DNA of 64,000 nucleotides from Acinetobacter brisouioides (GCF_004331075.1 NZ_SJNX01000007.1:62001-126000), one strand, 5' to 3'; positions 28,843-38,221 are shown, numbered from the stretch's first letter. Numbers and translations: made by a program. The notes: a model not told the origin generated them from the sequence alone.

Positions 28843-30813
28843 ATGAACAGATTGCGGGTTTTATGTGCAACAACATATCAATTTTACGGTCGTTTACTTG
28901 CCTTGGGCTGTGTTTTGGGAACAAGTTGTGCCGCATCTGCTGCCGAAGAGCAGTTTAATGATGCGTTACGAGCAGCCAGCTCAGGAAATACCGCATTATT
29001 AGATCAGTATTCTGCCAGTATGCAGCAAGATAGCTTGGGATATTATCCTGAATATTGGAAGCTTAACATGAGCTTGGGTTATCAGCCTTCAGGTAATATT
29101 ATCGACTTTGCCAAACGTTACCCACAGTCAGCGATGGCTGAAAAGCTTGCCGCAGATTATGTCGAAGAAAAAGTTAAACAAGCTGATTATAACAATGCTC
29201 GACCTGTTGTTCCTTATGTGACTAATCCTGATCAGGCAGAAAGCTGTGCGGTTGCACAGGTACGTGCTAAGTCAGATGATCCACTGGTTTTTGCTGAATT
29301 TAGAGATCTTTGGTTGAATACAGGTAATTTATCTGAATCTTGTCAGGGGCTTGGTCGAATGATGTTGACTAGTCCCTTAATCAGCATCCAAGATAAGCAG
29401 CAGCGTTTATGGGGTGAATTACGTGCTGGACAAATAGGCACGGCGCAAGCGACAGCGAACGCTATGGGTTTGAATCTGTCCTTGGCACAGTTGAACCAAA
29501 TTCAAAGTAACCCGTTAAATTATTTATGGTCAGCACCTAGAAACAATGATGCAGACTATGCCTATCTGATTTTTGCGCTTGCCCGTTTGACCGAGACCGA
29601 TCTGGATTCGGGTTTAAGTGCTACCAATCGTGCTGCGGAAAATGTGCCTGAGGCTGTACAGAAATATTTGTATCGTACAGTGGCTTATATTGGTGGAACC
29701 ACAGTACTCAAAAATAATTTTAACCGTATTGTATTGAACTATTTTGATGCCAGTTATGGTGGTTTGCCATTTAGCCCAGAAGAAGCTGAAGTCTATGCGC
29801 GCCAAGCGGTACGTTTTGGTGCTTGGGACAGTGTGATGCGTGCCATTGGCAGTATGACAATCACTCAGCAGCAGGAAGATCGTTGGCAGTACTGGTTAGC
29901 TCGTGCTTATGAGCAACGTGGCGATGCTAATTCGAAACGGATTGCGATGGGAATTTATCAGCATTTGGCGCAAAGTGGTGATGATTATCATAACCTGTTA
30001 GCGCAAGAGCGTTTAGGTAAAAATTATAACAAACGTGAACAAGCTCAAGCTTTAAGCCGTGATTTTCAACGTTTAGATCAAGATATTCATTTTCGCCGTG
30101 CATTTACCCTGAAAAAAATTAATGCACCCGACAGTTATACTAATCGCGAATGGAACTGGGCGGTACGTCAGGCATACTTGCGTGAAGATGACGGATTGTT
30201 ACTGGCTGCGGCTCAGCGTGCTGCCGATATGGGGTGGTATGATCGGGCAATTTATGCTGCCAACCACACAGTGAAGAAACATAATGACAGTTTGAGCTAT
30301 TTAACACCGCATCAGAATACCGTGCTGAGTTATAGCCAAAATGTCAACTTAGACCCTGCATGGGCTTATGGTTTAATGCGTCAGGAAAGTCGTTTTGTGA
30401 CTCATGCACGTTCCAATGTTGGAGCGGGAGGCTTAATGCAAATTATGCCTACAACTGCGAAACAAGTCGCAAAACAAATGGGGGAAACGTATAATCCAGC
30501 AGTATTAACGGACATGAATACCAATATTCGTTATGGCACATATTATTTGTCGATGATTCAAGGGCAGCTCAATGGCAATGCGGTCTTGGCGACAGCGGGT
30601 TATAATGCTGGCCCAAATCGGGCACGCCGTTGGCAAGCCAACACGGGGGCAATCGCTGCGGATCAATATGTGGAAAGTATTCCGTTATCGGAAACACGTG
30701 ATTATGTGAAAAATGTGATGACCAATGCAACGCATTACGGCGCAGTGCTCGGTCAGGGAATACAAAATATTGGTAAATGGATGCGTGCTATTCCAGCACG
30801 TATAGAGCAATAA
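28843..30813 (+). CDS. slt: Soluble lytic murein transglycosylase
   Basis: Periplasmic enzyme that cleaves peptidoglycan to 1,6-anhydromuropeptides. The 656-residue product has a signal peptide (residues 1-30), a long superhelical alpha domain (to ~480) and a C-terminal goose-lysozyme-like SLT domain. The catalytic glutamate is E515 in MRQESRF, followed by GAGGLMQIMPTTAKQVAK and TAGYNAGPNRARRW. Length and architecture match the Slt70 class. It diverges from miaB and is followed 31 bases on by the RNase T2-like gene. Confidence 0.93.
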   Translation: MNRLRVLCATTYQFYGRLLALGCVLGTSCAASAAEEQFNDALRAASSGNTALLDQYSASMQQDSLGYYPEYWKLNMSLGYQPSGNIIDFAKRYPQSAMAEKLAADYVEEKVKQADYNNARPVVPYVTNPDQAESCAVAQVRAKSDDPLVFAEFRDLWLNTGNLSESCQGLGRMMLTSPLISIQDKQQRLWGELRAGQIGTAQATANAMGLNLSLAQLNQIQSNPLNYLWSAPRNNDADYAYLIFALARLTETDLDSGLSATNRAAENVPEAVQKYLYRTVAYIGGTTVLKNNFNRIVLNYFDASYGGLPFSPEEAEVYARQAVRFGAWDSVMRAIGSMTITQQQEDRWQYWLARAYEQRGDANSKRIAMGIYQHLAQSGDDYHNLLAQERLGKNYNKREQAQALSRDFQRLDQDIHFRRAFTLKKINAPDSYTNREWNWAVRQAYLREDDGLLLAAAQRAADMGWYDRAIYAANHTVKKHNDSLSYLTPHQNTVLSYSQNVNLDPAWAYGLMRQESRFVTHARSNVGAGGLMQIMPTTAKQVAKQMGETYNPAVLTDMNTNIRYGTYYLSMIQGQLNGNAVLATAGYNAGPNRARRWQANTGAIAADQYVESIPLSETRDYVKNVMTNATHYGAVLGQGIQNIGKWMRAIPARIEQ

Positions 30814-30844
30814 ATCTGAGAGATGTAAGATTTTGGTTTTCTAC

Positions 30845-31507
30845 ATGGCTAAACAAGGATGTCTAGAGCATTCAGCTTCTCTAATTGTAAATTTATTGAT
30901 CGCTATTGGTTTTTGGATTACTTTCTCTCCAGTTCATGCACAGCCAAGCCAAAGCCGAGGCTACATTTTACATGTTCAAATGACACCTGCGGTTTGTGCG
31001 TTTGACCCGAATCGTAAAAAGCAGCGCAAATGTTTAGAGGGTTATGCCCTGACAGTTGCAGGTTTGGTTCCTGAAGGTCGTTATACTGGGTGTGAAACCA
31101 GTAGTTCGGCAATTTTACCACCGCTACAAGCTAAAGTTGTTGCACGTATTATTCCTGATGAAGTGTCACGTATTCAGCTTTGGCATAGTGTTGGTGACTG
31201 TGTATCTATGTCTGCTGTACAGTATTTTAGAACAATTATTAACTATGCCCAACGCTTAAAAATTCCTGCTGTTCTAACTGACGCCTCATCACATACGATT
31301 CAGCGTCAAACCTTATTGGCGCAGTTTTTGAAACTCAATTCAGGGTTACCCGCCGATGGTATTGAATTTTCCTGTCAAAATAATCGTGGGACAACATTAT
31401 TGACCCATGTGAGTGTTTGTTATAACAGCAATGGTTCTTACAAGACATGTGTCAGTCATGAACTGTCTAATTGCCCGAAAAATTTCACTATTCAAGGGAC
31501 GTATTAG
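30845..31507 (+). CDS. RNase T2-fold protein lacking the catalytic histidines
   Basis: Exported protein of 220 residues with a signal peptide (residues 1-32, ending VHAQ). The first strand region, YILHVQMTPAVC, matches the start of RNase T2 enzymes, and eight cysteines are compatible with the disulfide framework. In place of the CAS I motif LTxHGLWP it has L69-T-V-A72-G-L-V75-P. In place of the CAS II motif HEWxKHGTC it has Q111-L-W-H-S-V-G-D-C119. Both catalytic histidines, the glutamate and the lysine are therefore missing. It is probably not an RNase; it may be a binding protein or an inhibitor-like pseudoenzyme. Likely co-transcribed with slt. ATG 30845 is preferred to TTG 30833. Confidence 0.75.
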   Translation: MAKQGCLEHSASLIVNLLIAIGFWITFSPVHAQPSQSRGYILHVQMTPAVCAFDPNRKKQRKCLEGYALTVAGLVPEGRYTGCETSSSAILPPLQAKVVARIIPDEVSRIQLWHSVGDCVSMSAVQYFRTIINYAQRLKIPAVLTDASSHTIQRQTLLAQFLKLNSGLPADGIEFSCQNNRGTTLLTHVSVCYNSNGSYKTCVSHELSNCPKNFTIQGTY

Positions 31508-31776
31508 GAATGGTTATGTTTTTTGATCTTGAGCTCATTTGATCCTCTTAAAAAAATTAAAATATTCGTCAGATACCTTTAGATTTTTGTTTTGAGTAAA
31601 TTTAGCTATTAATAAGCCTAATTTTGTTTAAATTTTCTATCAGACTTTTGTTGCAAATTATTCTATTTTTTATGCAGGGCTCGCAAGATTGGAGTACAAT
31701 AATTGCCGTTTATGATTAACGATTAAATGGAAAAACTGTTTAATCATATCAACGATCCTCAATTGGAGATAATTAC

Positions 31777-32763
31777 ATGAAGCAACCCGTTCGTGTTGCC
31801 GTTACTGGCGCTGCAGGTCAAATTGGTTATAGCTTGTTATTCCGTATTGCAAGCGGTGAAATGTTAGGGAAAGACCAACCAGTTATTTTACAGTTGCTTG
31901 AAATTCCAGTTGAGAAAGCTCAACAAGCGCTTAAAGGCGTGATGATGGAACTTGATGACTGTGCGTTCCCATTATTGGCAGGCATGATCGGTACTGATGA
32001 TCCAAAAGTTGCATTTAAAGATGCTGACTATGCATTATTAGTTGGTTCACGTCCACGTGGTCCTGGTATGGAACGTGCTGACTTACTAAAAGTAAATGGC
32101 GAAATCTTTATTGGTCAAGGTCAAGCACTGAATGAAGTTGCGAGCCGTGATGTTAAAGTGCTTGTTGTAGGTAACCCTGCTAACACTAACGCTTACATCG
32201 CAATGAAATCTGCTCCAGATCTTCCAGCGAAAAACTTCACAGCAATGTTGCGTCTTGACCACAACCGTGCGTTGACTCAACTTGCTCAAAAAGCTGGTGT
32301 TGCTGTAGCTGACATCGAAAACATGACAGTTTGGGGTAACCACTCTCCAACAATGTACGCTGACTACCGTTTTGCAAATGTAAACGGCGAAAGCTTAAAA
32401 GACAAAATCAACGATGCAGCATGGAATAAAGACGTATTCCTTCCTACAGTTGGTAAACGTGGTGCTGCGATCATCGAAGCACGTGGTTTGTCTTCTGCTG
32501 CTTCTGCTGCAAATGCTGCAATCGACCATATGCATGACTGGGCGCTTGGTACAAACGGCCAATGGGTAACTATGGGTATTCCTTCTGACGGTTCTTATGG
32601 TATCCCTGAAGGCGTAATGTTTGGTTTCCCTGTAACAACTGAAAACGGTGAATACAAAATCGTTCAAGGTTTGGAAATTGATGAATTCAGCCGTGAACGT
32701 ATCAACTTTACGCTGAACGAACTTGAAGAAGAGCGCGCAGCAATTGCTGATATGCTTAAATAA
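31777..32763 (+). CDS. mdh: Malate dehydrogenase
   Basis: NAD-dependent TCA cycle enzyme converting malate to oxaloacetate. The 328-residue product has the N-terminal GAAGQIG dinucleotide motif (residues 10-16) and the catalytic segment [14 protein letters not shown] with the active histidine near residue 188. Substrate-binding arginines lie in [10 protein letters not shown] and [10 protein letters not shown]. The length fits the 325-330-residue group found in Moraxellaceae and beta-proteobacteria rather than the 312-residue enterobacterial form. AATTGGAGA precedes the ATG. Codon use is highly biased, as expected for strong expression. Confidence 0.96.
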   Translation: MKQPVRVAVTGAAGQIGYSLLFRIASGEMLGKDQPVILQLLEIPVEKAQQALKGVMMELDDCAFPLLAGMIGTDDPKVAFKDADYALLVGSRPRGPGMERADLLKVNGEIFIGQGQALNEVASRDVKVLVVGNPANTNAYIAMKSAPDLPAKNFTAMLRLDHNRALTQLAQKAGVAVADIENMTVWGNHSPTMYADYRFANVNGESLKDKINDAAWNKDVFLPTVGKRGAAIIEARGLSSAASAANAAIDHMHDWALGTNGQWVTMGIPSDGSYGIPEGVMFGFPVTTENGEYKIVQGLEIDEFSRERINFTLNELEEERAAIADMLK

Positions 32764-32795
32764 TTAAAAATTTAATCTGTCAAAGATTAAGTTTG

Positions 32796-32827
32796 AAAAA
32801 GCACTCCATTTTAGGGGTGCTTTTTTT
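32796..32827 (+). terminator. Terminator of mdh
   Basis: AAAAAGCACTCC at 32796-32807 pairs with GGGGTGCTTTTT (one U-G wobble) and is followed by more Ts. Confidence 0.9.
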
Positions 32828-32915
32828 ATGGCTTTACACGAATTCAACTGAGTATCGCTCAACAAAAGTGCGGTAATTCCTTAGACTAAAAGTATGTCGC
32901 TCTGGAGAATAAAAA

Positions 32916-33167
32916 ATGTTTGAACAACAACCAACACTACAATTATTGTTTCAACAACTCGGCTTGGCTGCAGAAGCAGAAGCGATAGAGGAGTTTGTTA
33001 CAACACATCAACTGGCACACAATGTTGATCTAGCAGATGCTGCATTTTGGAGTGCATCGCAACGCGAGTTTTTACAGCATCGTTGCGATCAGGATGATGA
33101 ATGGGCAATTGTTGTCGATGAACTCAATGAACTGTTACATACAGATGCTCAATATCCTTTGTCTTGA
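32916..33167 (+). CDS. DUF2789 family protein
   Basis: Small acidic protein of 83 residues. The order LFQQLGLAAEAEAIEEFV, then LADAAFWSASQREFL, then a C-terminal WAIVVDELNELLH matches the DUF2789 family, whose function is unknown. CTGGAG lies about 10 bases before the ATG. A single gene with its own terminator. Confidence 0.82.
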   Translation: MFEQQPTLQLLFQQLGLAAEAEAIEEFVTTHQLAHNVDLADAAFWSASQREFLQHRCDQDDEWAIVVDELNELLHTDAQYPLS

Positions 33168-33178
33168 TATCGACAACC

Positions 33179-33215
33179 AAAAAACCTCTATGCTTTGATA
33201 TAGAGGTTTTTTTAT
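33179..33215. terminator. Bidirectional terminator after the DUF2789 gene
   Basis: AAAACCTCTAT at 33181-33191 pairs with ATAGAGGTTTT at 33200-33210. A- and T-runs flank both sides, serving this gene and the convergent one at 33216. Confidence 0.9.
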
Positions 33216-33743
33216 TTAATGGAACTGCTTTTTAATCAATTCTATAAACCAAATTTCCTGACGCAGTGGCTTAAACGCTGGATGTGTGTGCAGAAGCTCA
33301 TGATCATATTCAGAACTAACAACATACTTACGTAGCCAGTGTTTGGTGAGAGCCTGTTCTTTTTTCACCATTGAGGCATATGCCAAGAAGAAATATAAAT
33401 CGCCGTAGGGTAGGTGTGATAATGGTTTTAAAATTTGCTGGGTAATCAGTGCGAATTTATTATCCTGACTTAGCTCAAAATAAATCATATATGCTTTGGC
33501 AAGCTGTAAAGATAAATCCACATACAATTGGATCGAAATTTCTTCAAATTCAATTCGAGCCTGCTCTAGAATGGCTAGAGCTTCATGTAAAAAATACAGA
33601 CGTTCTTGGCGATTGTTGCTGAACGTTACCAACTGCAAGCGTAAATTACCGCGTTCCAAAGCCAGCTCTGGGCTATTGGCGTCTAAATAAAGTTGATCAG
33701 TTTCCCCGATCCGCGCAATAATCTCTTGGCTATTATTCAACAT
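33216..33743 (-). CDS. Conserved helical protein of unknown function
   Basis: Not recognised. The 175-residue product is cytoplasmic and nearly all helical. Stretches such as LYFLHEALAILEQARIEFEE and LYVDLSLQLAKAYMIYFELS resemble tetratricopeptide-type helix pairs, though no full TPR consensus is seen. The C-terminal HPAFKPLRQEIWFIELI is the kind of end found in TPR-like proteins. No functional clue comes from the neighbours. Confidence 0.6.
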   Translation of the reverse strand: MLNNSQEIIARIGETDQLYLDANSPELALERGNLRLQLVTFSNNRQERLYFLHEALAILEQARIEFEEISIQLYVDLSLQLAKAYMIYFELSQDNKFALITQQILKPLSHLPYGDLYFFLAYASMVKKEQALTKHWLRKYVVSSEYDHELLHTHPAFKPLRQEIWFIELIKKQFH

Positions 33744-33823
33744 ACTTCAATCCTCAATCGCTTATTTGCAGTATATGCGGATATCTAGACACTTTTAAAG
33801 TGAGAAAATATTAACTGTGGTGA

Positions 33824-34426
33824 CTATAACCAAATTGAGTGATTGCTACGCATCCATGCTGTAATTGACAAACGCTGCTGCTTCGCCGCCAAGACTTCAT
33901 GTAATAAATCACTTTGAAAAAGTGCAATACGATTCGGCTTAGGTTCTAAAATATGCCAGTTTTGCTGTTTATCTTGCAGGCATAACTGCCCACCCCAGTC
34001 TTCATGCCATTCTGGATGTAAGTACAATACCGCCGAAATCATACGATCATTCTTTTTCTGAGGGTTGTCACGGTGTAGGGCATAAAATTCACCTGCGTTA
34101 TAACAGGCAAAGTGCGCTTCCACTTCACGAATCCCGAAGAAAAATGCCTGATTGAGTTCCTGAGCCAGATGCATCAGTGTTGTGACGTGTTGTTCAGCAA
34201 TCGGTAAATTATCATTGATCCATAAAATATGATCACTACGAATTTTGCTGACTACACCATTTTGAATGGCAGCATCCCGAAATTCGTTTAAATGGTGCAT
34301 ACATTCCTGATGGACTGACTGTAAATATTCTTCAGAATACGCCTGATCAATCACACTGAATCCAGTGTTATCCAAATCATTGATAATTTTATTAATATCC
34401 CAAAGGTTTGATAAAGTTTCAGCCAT
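33824..34426 (-). CDS. 2OG-Fe(II) oxygenase (prolyl 4-hydroxylase-like)
   Basis: Predicted 2-oxoglutarate- and iron-dependent oxygenase of 200 residues. The iron triad is H118-x-D120 and H176, and R185 is the expected 2-oxoglutarate anchor. The YNAGEFYALHRD and WGGQLCL segments are typical of the SM-20/PHD-like bacterial group. Bacterial members hydroxylate proteins such as EF-Tu in Pseudomonas; the target here is unknown. It diverges from rlmJ. Confidence 0.87.
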   Translation of the reverse strand: MAETLSNLWDINKIINDLDNTGFSVIDQAYSEEYLQSVHQECMHHLNEFRDAAIQNGVVSKIRSDHILWINDNLPIAEQHVTTLMHLAQELNQAFFFGIREVEAHFACYNAGEFYALHRDNPQKKNDRMISAVLYLHPEWHEDWGGQLCLQDKQQNWHILEPKPNRIALFQSDLLHEVLAAKQQRLSITAWMRSNHSIWL

Positions 34427-34544
34427 AATTCTCCAAAAAATCTAATCATATAAAAAAGCTGAGCCATTTTAGAACAAGTGCCCAATCCGCATCGATGTTT
34501 TTTTCATGTTAAGATAGCTGTTGATTTTAGGAATTGATAGAAAC

Positions 34545-35402
34545 ATGAATTATCGTCACCATTTTCATGCTGGCAACTTCGCGGATGTCATGAAGCATGT
34601 ACTTTTGCTACAACTTCTGACGCGCCTGAATGCAAAAGATAAACCTTATCGTTATATTGATACGCATGGCGGTGCGGGGAAATATGACTTGTCAGAAGCA
34701 CCTGCACAAAAGTCAGGGGAATACCTCTCAGGCATTCATCGTTTGATGCAATTGCCCTCGATTCAAAAACGACAAGCTCCTGAAGCTGTGCAACAGTATT
34801 TGAATCTGGTTGAAAGCATGCGTGCTGAAGACGGGCGTGGTGCTTACCCAGGTTCACCATGGTTTGCCTTGCAAGGTATGCGTGACATCGACAAAGCCAC
34901 CATTTTTGAAATGCAACGAGATGTGTTTCAGCAATTACGCGACAATATTCGTGACAAACGTGCAGGCTTGCATGAGCGTGACGCTTATGAAGGGTTGCTG
35001 GGTGTGATTCCACCGAAAGAAAAACGTGGTTTGGTGATGATTGACCCACCTTATGAATTAGAACGTAAGGATTTTCCTCAATTGGTTGAGCTGTTGGTGA
35101 GTGCCTATAAAAAATGGCCAACAGGCGTGTTTGCAGTATGGTACCCAATTAAAGATCGCCCAATGATTGAGCGTTTTGAGAAAAAAATGAGCAAAACGGG
35201 TATTCGTCGCCAGTTGGTATGTGAAATCTGCGTTTGGCCAGATGATACACCTGTTGGCTTGAATGGTTGTGGTATGTTGATTATTAACCCACCTTGGCAG
35301 TTTGCTGAACAGGCCGATCAGGCATTACATTGGTTATTCCCGCATTTGCGCATGCAAGAGAACTCAGGTTCGGTTGCAGTCAAATGGCTAGTGGGTGAAT
35401 AA
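34545..35402 (+). CDS. rlmJ: 23S rRNA (adenine(2030)-N6)-methyltransferase RlmJ
   Basis: SAM-dependent enzyme that methylates A2030 of 23S rRNA. The 285-residue product begins MNYRHHFHAGNFADVMKH, the signature N-terminus. It contains the DTHGGAGKYDL SAM motif near residue 41 and the catalytic DPPY motif (VMIDPPYEL near residue 166). Start at ATG 34545 is chosen on this conservation; the frame is open 8 codons upstream. Followed by pssA. Confidence 0.94.
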   Translation: MNYRHHFHAGNFADVMKHVLLLQLLTRLNAKDKPYRYIDTHGGAGKYDLSEAPAQKSGEYLSGIHRLMQLPSIQKRQAPEAVQQYLNLVESMRAEDGRGAYPGSPWFALQGMRDIDKATIFEMQRDVFQQLRDNIRDKRAGLHERDAYEGLLGVIPPKEKRGLVMIDPPYELERKDFPQLVELLVSAYKKWPTGVFAVWYPIKDRPMIERFEKKMSKTGIRRQLVCEICVWPDDTPVGLNGCGMLIINPPWQFAEQADQALHWLFPHLRMQENSGSVAVKWLVGE

Positions 35403-35441
35403 TACATACGGTTTTAATTAAAATACTGGGGAAGCAACAAC

Positions 35442-36257
35442 ATGACCAATGTGCCCAAACACAACGGAGATTGTTCAGATGATGCTTATGATGGGCTAAC
35501 ATTTGAAGTCATCGAAGAAGAGCATACGCACGAAGGACAACGCATCAAGCGACGCGGGATTTATTTATGGCCTAACCTGATTACAACTGCAGCATTATTG
35601 TCTGGTTTTTATTCGATTATTTCGAGTATGGATGGGCAATATGTACATGCGATTTATGCCATATTTCTTGCAGCATTGTTTGATGGGCTTGATGGTCGTG
35701 TGGCGCGGGCAATTGGTGCACAAAGTGCTTTTGGTGAGCAATTTGACTCACTTTCTGATTTGATCGCTTTTGGTCTTGCTCCTGCAATTTTGATGTATAG
35801 CTGGAGTTTGCACGGCTTGGGGCGTATTGGTTTGGCTTGTTGTTTTGTTTATACCGCGTGTGCTGCCTTTCGTCTGGCACGTTTCAATGTGCAAATCGGC
35901 GTGGTGGACAAGCGTTACTTTATTGGTGTTGCTAGCCCTTTAGCTGCAATTTTAGTGATCTGCTTGGTCTGGGTCAGTCGTGATTATTCATATGTCTTTC
36001 ATGTCAAAGAATTATCTACCCAAGTCGGATATGCGATTTTTATGGTTGTCGTTGGCTTGCTGATGATTTCCAATATGAAGTATTACTCGTTTAAACAAAT
36101 GGACCGTAAACGTGTGCCTTTTGTAGTGATGTTGCCTGTAGTACTGATTTTGGCGGCAATGACCTATAACATTCCTATGGGTATATTGGTGGTTGCAAGT
36201 ATTTACGCGCTTTCAGGGATTGTGACTACTTTTTTAGCTAGGAAAAAAGTAACATAA
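35442..36257 (+). CDS. pssA: CDP-diacylglycerol--serine O-phosphatidyltransferase
   Basis: Integral membrane enzyme that makes phosphatidylserine, the precursor of phosphatidylethanolamine. The 271-residue product shows the CDP-alcohol phosphotransferase motif D84-G-x2-A-R89-x8-G98-x3-D102-x3-D106 and about seven hydrophobic segments. It therefore belongs to the membrane type II enzymes (Bacillus-like) rather than the PLD-like E. coli type. It follows rlmJ by 39 bases on the same strand. Confidence 0.92.
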   Translation: MTNVPKHNGDCSDDAYDGLTFEVIEEEHTHEGQRIKRRGIYLWPNLITTAALLSGFYSIISSMDGQYVHAIYAIFLAALFDGLDGRVARAIGAQSAFGEQFDSLSDLIAFGLAPAILMYSWSLHGLGRIGLACCFVYTACAAFRLARFNVQIGVVDKRYFIGVASPLAAILVICLVWVSRDYSYVFHVKELSTQVGYAIFMVVVGLLMISNMKYYSFKQMDRKRVPFVVMLPVVLILAAMTYNIPMGILVVASIYALSGIVTTFLARKKVT

Positions 36258-36287
36258 AAAATAAACGCTGAGCTCAAGGGGGTTGTA

Positions 36288-37352
36288 ATGAAGTGGAACA
36301 GTTTTTCCAAATCTGCCAAACAACCTCCAAATCTTGCTAAATTACAATGGTTGCCAAACGTCCAATATAAAACACTACATTATGGTTTGGTTTTTCTCAA
36401 TTTGCCTGCGCCACTCTATTATTTAAACTTTTTAACCCTGCTTGGCATTCCAAATATTCCCGTTCTCTATAATCCATCTGAAATTGCCACGACAGAGCTA
36501 GACACGGCTTTGGTTTTTAATTCTTCTAGTTTGAATCATTTAAGTTGTTTGCATAGCTATTCAATTCAGGATAACTGTGGGCAGACGCCGGAATTTCTGT
36601 ATTTTGCACAAGATATAAAAATCATTAAAAGTTTGACTGGTTTTCAGTTTATCCAGAAAAATAGCGAATTACAGTTTGAATTAAACATTCAGTTATGCTC
36701 GCCTAAATATAAAAATCATCTATTAAATTTAGGTATTGCAGAACAGTGGCTTTGTCCTATTCATATGCAAGGAACATTAACCCATAAACAGCAACGTTAT
36801 CAGCTTCAGAGTGCTGGGGTGTGGAGTTATGCCCGCACAGTTCAGCTGCCATTCTGGAACTGGCATTTTTATACACGGCAAATCATACAGGTCGAACAAT
36901 GGCAGTTGATTTTTTATCAAGTCCGTAACCGATTTAACCAGATTATGCACAGTAAGCTGATTGTTTTTGATTTACAACAGCAAAAAACACAGGTCTATAC
37001 GAGAGATGTGGAATTTGAAATTACCAGAGTCTATCCTAAAGTTATGACCCCAAATGGCCTAAACATGTATCTGCCACGCGAATTTTCATGGCATTTAGAA
37101 CATTCCCAAATTCAATTGCAGCTCTTTGCAACGGCACGAGGCGATTATAAGTTTGGATTTGGTGCTGGGTATGTTGGCAGTTTTAGTTATCAGCTCAGAT
37201 TTAATCAAAAAAACTACCAGTCTGATGCAGGTTATTGTGAATATGTTGATTGCCGTGCATTGAAATGGCAAGAAATAGACCGACCTGAAAAAGAATTTTT
37301 GTTTCATTTGGTACAAAATTTAACCTCACAGCCTCTAAAAACACCTAAATAG
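36288..37352 (+). CDS. Conserved protein of unknown function (lipocalin-like pattern)
   Basis: I do not recognise a function. The 354-residue product has no clear signal peptide and a hydrophobic stretch near residues 36-55 (LNLPAPLYYLNFLTLLGI). Long beta-type alternation runs from residue 60 on, ending with GSFSYQLRFNQ and GYCEYVDCRALKWQE. This pattern resembles the DUF6670-like proteins annotated in Acinetobacter and, loosely, AttH/lipocalin-type double barrels. The resemblance is from memory and unverified. AAGGGGGT lies about 7 bases before the ATG. It may be co-transcribed with pssA (30-base gap). Confidence 0.6.
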   Translation: MKWNSFSKSAKQPPNLAKLQWLPNVQYKTLHYGLVFLNLPAPLYYLNFLTLLGIPNIPVLYNPSEIATTELDTALVFNSSSLNHLSCLHSYSIQDNCGQTPEFLYFAQDIKIIKSLTGFQFIQKNSELQFELNIQLCSPKYKNHLLNLGIAEQWLCPIHMQGTLTHKQQRYQLQSAGVWSYARTVQLPFWNWHFYTRQIIQVEQWQLIFYQVRNRFNQIMHSKLIVFDLQQQKTQVYTRDVEFEITRVYPKVMTPNGLNMYLPREFSWHLEHSQIQLQLFATARGDYKFGFGAGYVGSFSYQLRFNQKNYQSDAGYCEYVDCRALKWQEIDRPEKEFLFHLVQNLTSQPLKTPK

Positions 37353-37394
37353 CCTATAAATTAATCGAATGGATTGAATGAACAAAAAAAGGTA

Positions 37395-37655
37395 TTGCGT
37401 TAGTTATGTTATGGTCTATAATGCGTATCCATTGGCGGTGATGTTGATAAAAACTTGTTGAGAAACAAGGGCTTAGTTAAAGTAATTGAGTTCTTGGGTA
37501 GATTGGTGGGTTTTAAAATAAATTAACATTGCAGTTGACTTTCTTGAGAAAGAGAGTAACATAGCCGACCTAGCTTGATGATGACGAATCATTGAGAAGA
37601 TCATTAAGAGAATTGGAAGAACAACTTGTGTGGATTTTTATCAGTTGATCAGTCG
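37395..37655 (+). promoter_or_regulatory. Promoter and rRNA-operon-leader-like sequence without an rRNA gene
   Basis: TTGCGT at 37395-37400 and a perfect TATAAT at 37417-37422 are 16 bases apart and preceded by an A-rich stretch. About 230 bases of non-coding sequence follow. It includes a small ACTTTCT/AGAAAGAGAGT hairpin (about 37534-37555), TTGAGTTCTTGGGTAG and GAACAACTTGTGTGGATTTT. From memory these resemble the leader or spacer of Acinetobacter rRNA operons. No 16S sequence follows; instead the sequence becomes a transposase tail near 37656. The promoter is visible; the rrn origin is inference. Confidence 0.5.
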
Positions 37656-37940
37656 AATACCAAGGTAGAAAAATCAGTTACAGCATCTTTGATAGATTAA
37701 GCCAGCTCAACCAACGAGAGATTGTTGAGAATAAACGATTAGGTGCTGTTCTCAATCATATTCAGCAACAGCATGAACTATTGGAACAACAAAACAAGCG
37801 GAATCGTTCTCAAAAGATGCCAAGCAGACGTGCACAGAAAACTGCAGTTCAACAACGAAATCTGAATCCTGTGCTTGACTTGGAAATATCTGTATAGGAC
37901 ATTTCTATTTGGTTTTAAGGTAGGACATTTCTACTTAGGA
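37656..37940 (+). mobile_element. Remnant of an insertion sequence (transposase C-terminus and end repeats)
   Basis: From 37658 to the TAG at 37897 one frame reads about 79 codons without start. It includes RKISYSIFDRLSQLNQREIV and VENKRLGAVLNHIQQQH and ends in a basic tail. This looks like the C-terminus of a DDE transposase of the ISNCY or IS481 type; the family is uncertain. After it, TAGGACATTTCTATTTGG (37895-37912) and TAGGACATTTCTACTTAGG (37921-37939) are near-identical direct copies, as often found at IS ends. The N-terminal part and the left end are missing, so this is a fragment. Confidence 0.6.
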
Positions 37941-38221
37941 ATAACAAAAAATGTTAGAACCCATTTAAAATTTTAAGACTTCTATCTCAATAACATTCAT
38001 GGTTTTAAATGATTAAATATCAATGTTTTATATTTCATCATGGGCTAAATATAGAGTAGATATATAGAAGCCTTGAGCAATATTTCTCAAGCATCAGTAG
38101 CATGTCTACTCAAGGTCTACTTTTATCAAAAATATTGTAAATATTTATTTAGATCAAACAGTTGAAGATGACATTTCCGCGTATCCCATTTTTGAAATAC
38201 ACGCATCAAACGCGGATCAAT
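37941..38221. other. Non-coding gap right of the IS remnant
   Basis: A/T-rich sequence without a credible gene. It has a weak CTTGAG/CTCAAG hairpin near 38075-38095. A 7-bp inverted repeat TCCGCGT (38176-38182) and ACGCGGA (38210-38216) lies close to the stop of the response regulator gene. Neither has a convincing T-run. Confidence 0.4.

Noticed and set aside
34588..35148. 186-codon minus-strand frame inside rlmJ
   Set aside because: RlmJ is complete and recognisable on the plus strand; the antisense frame has no family features.
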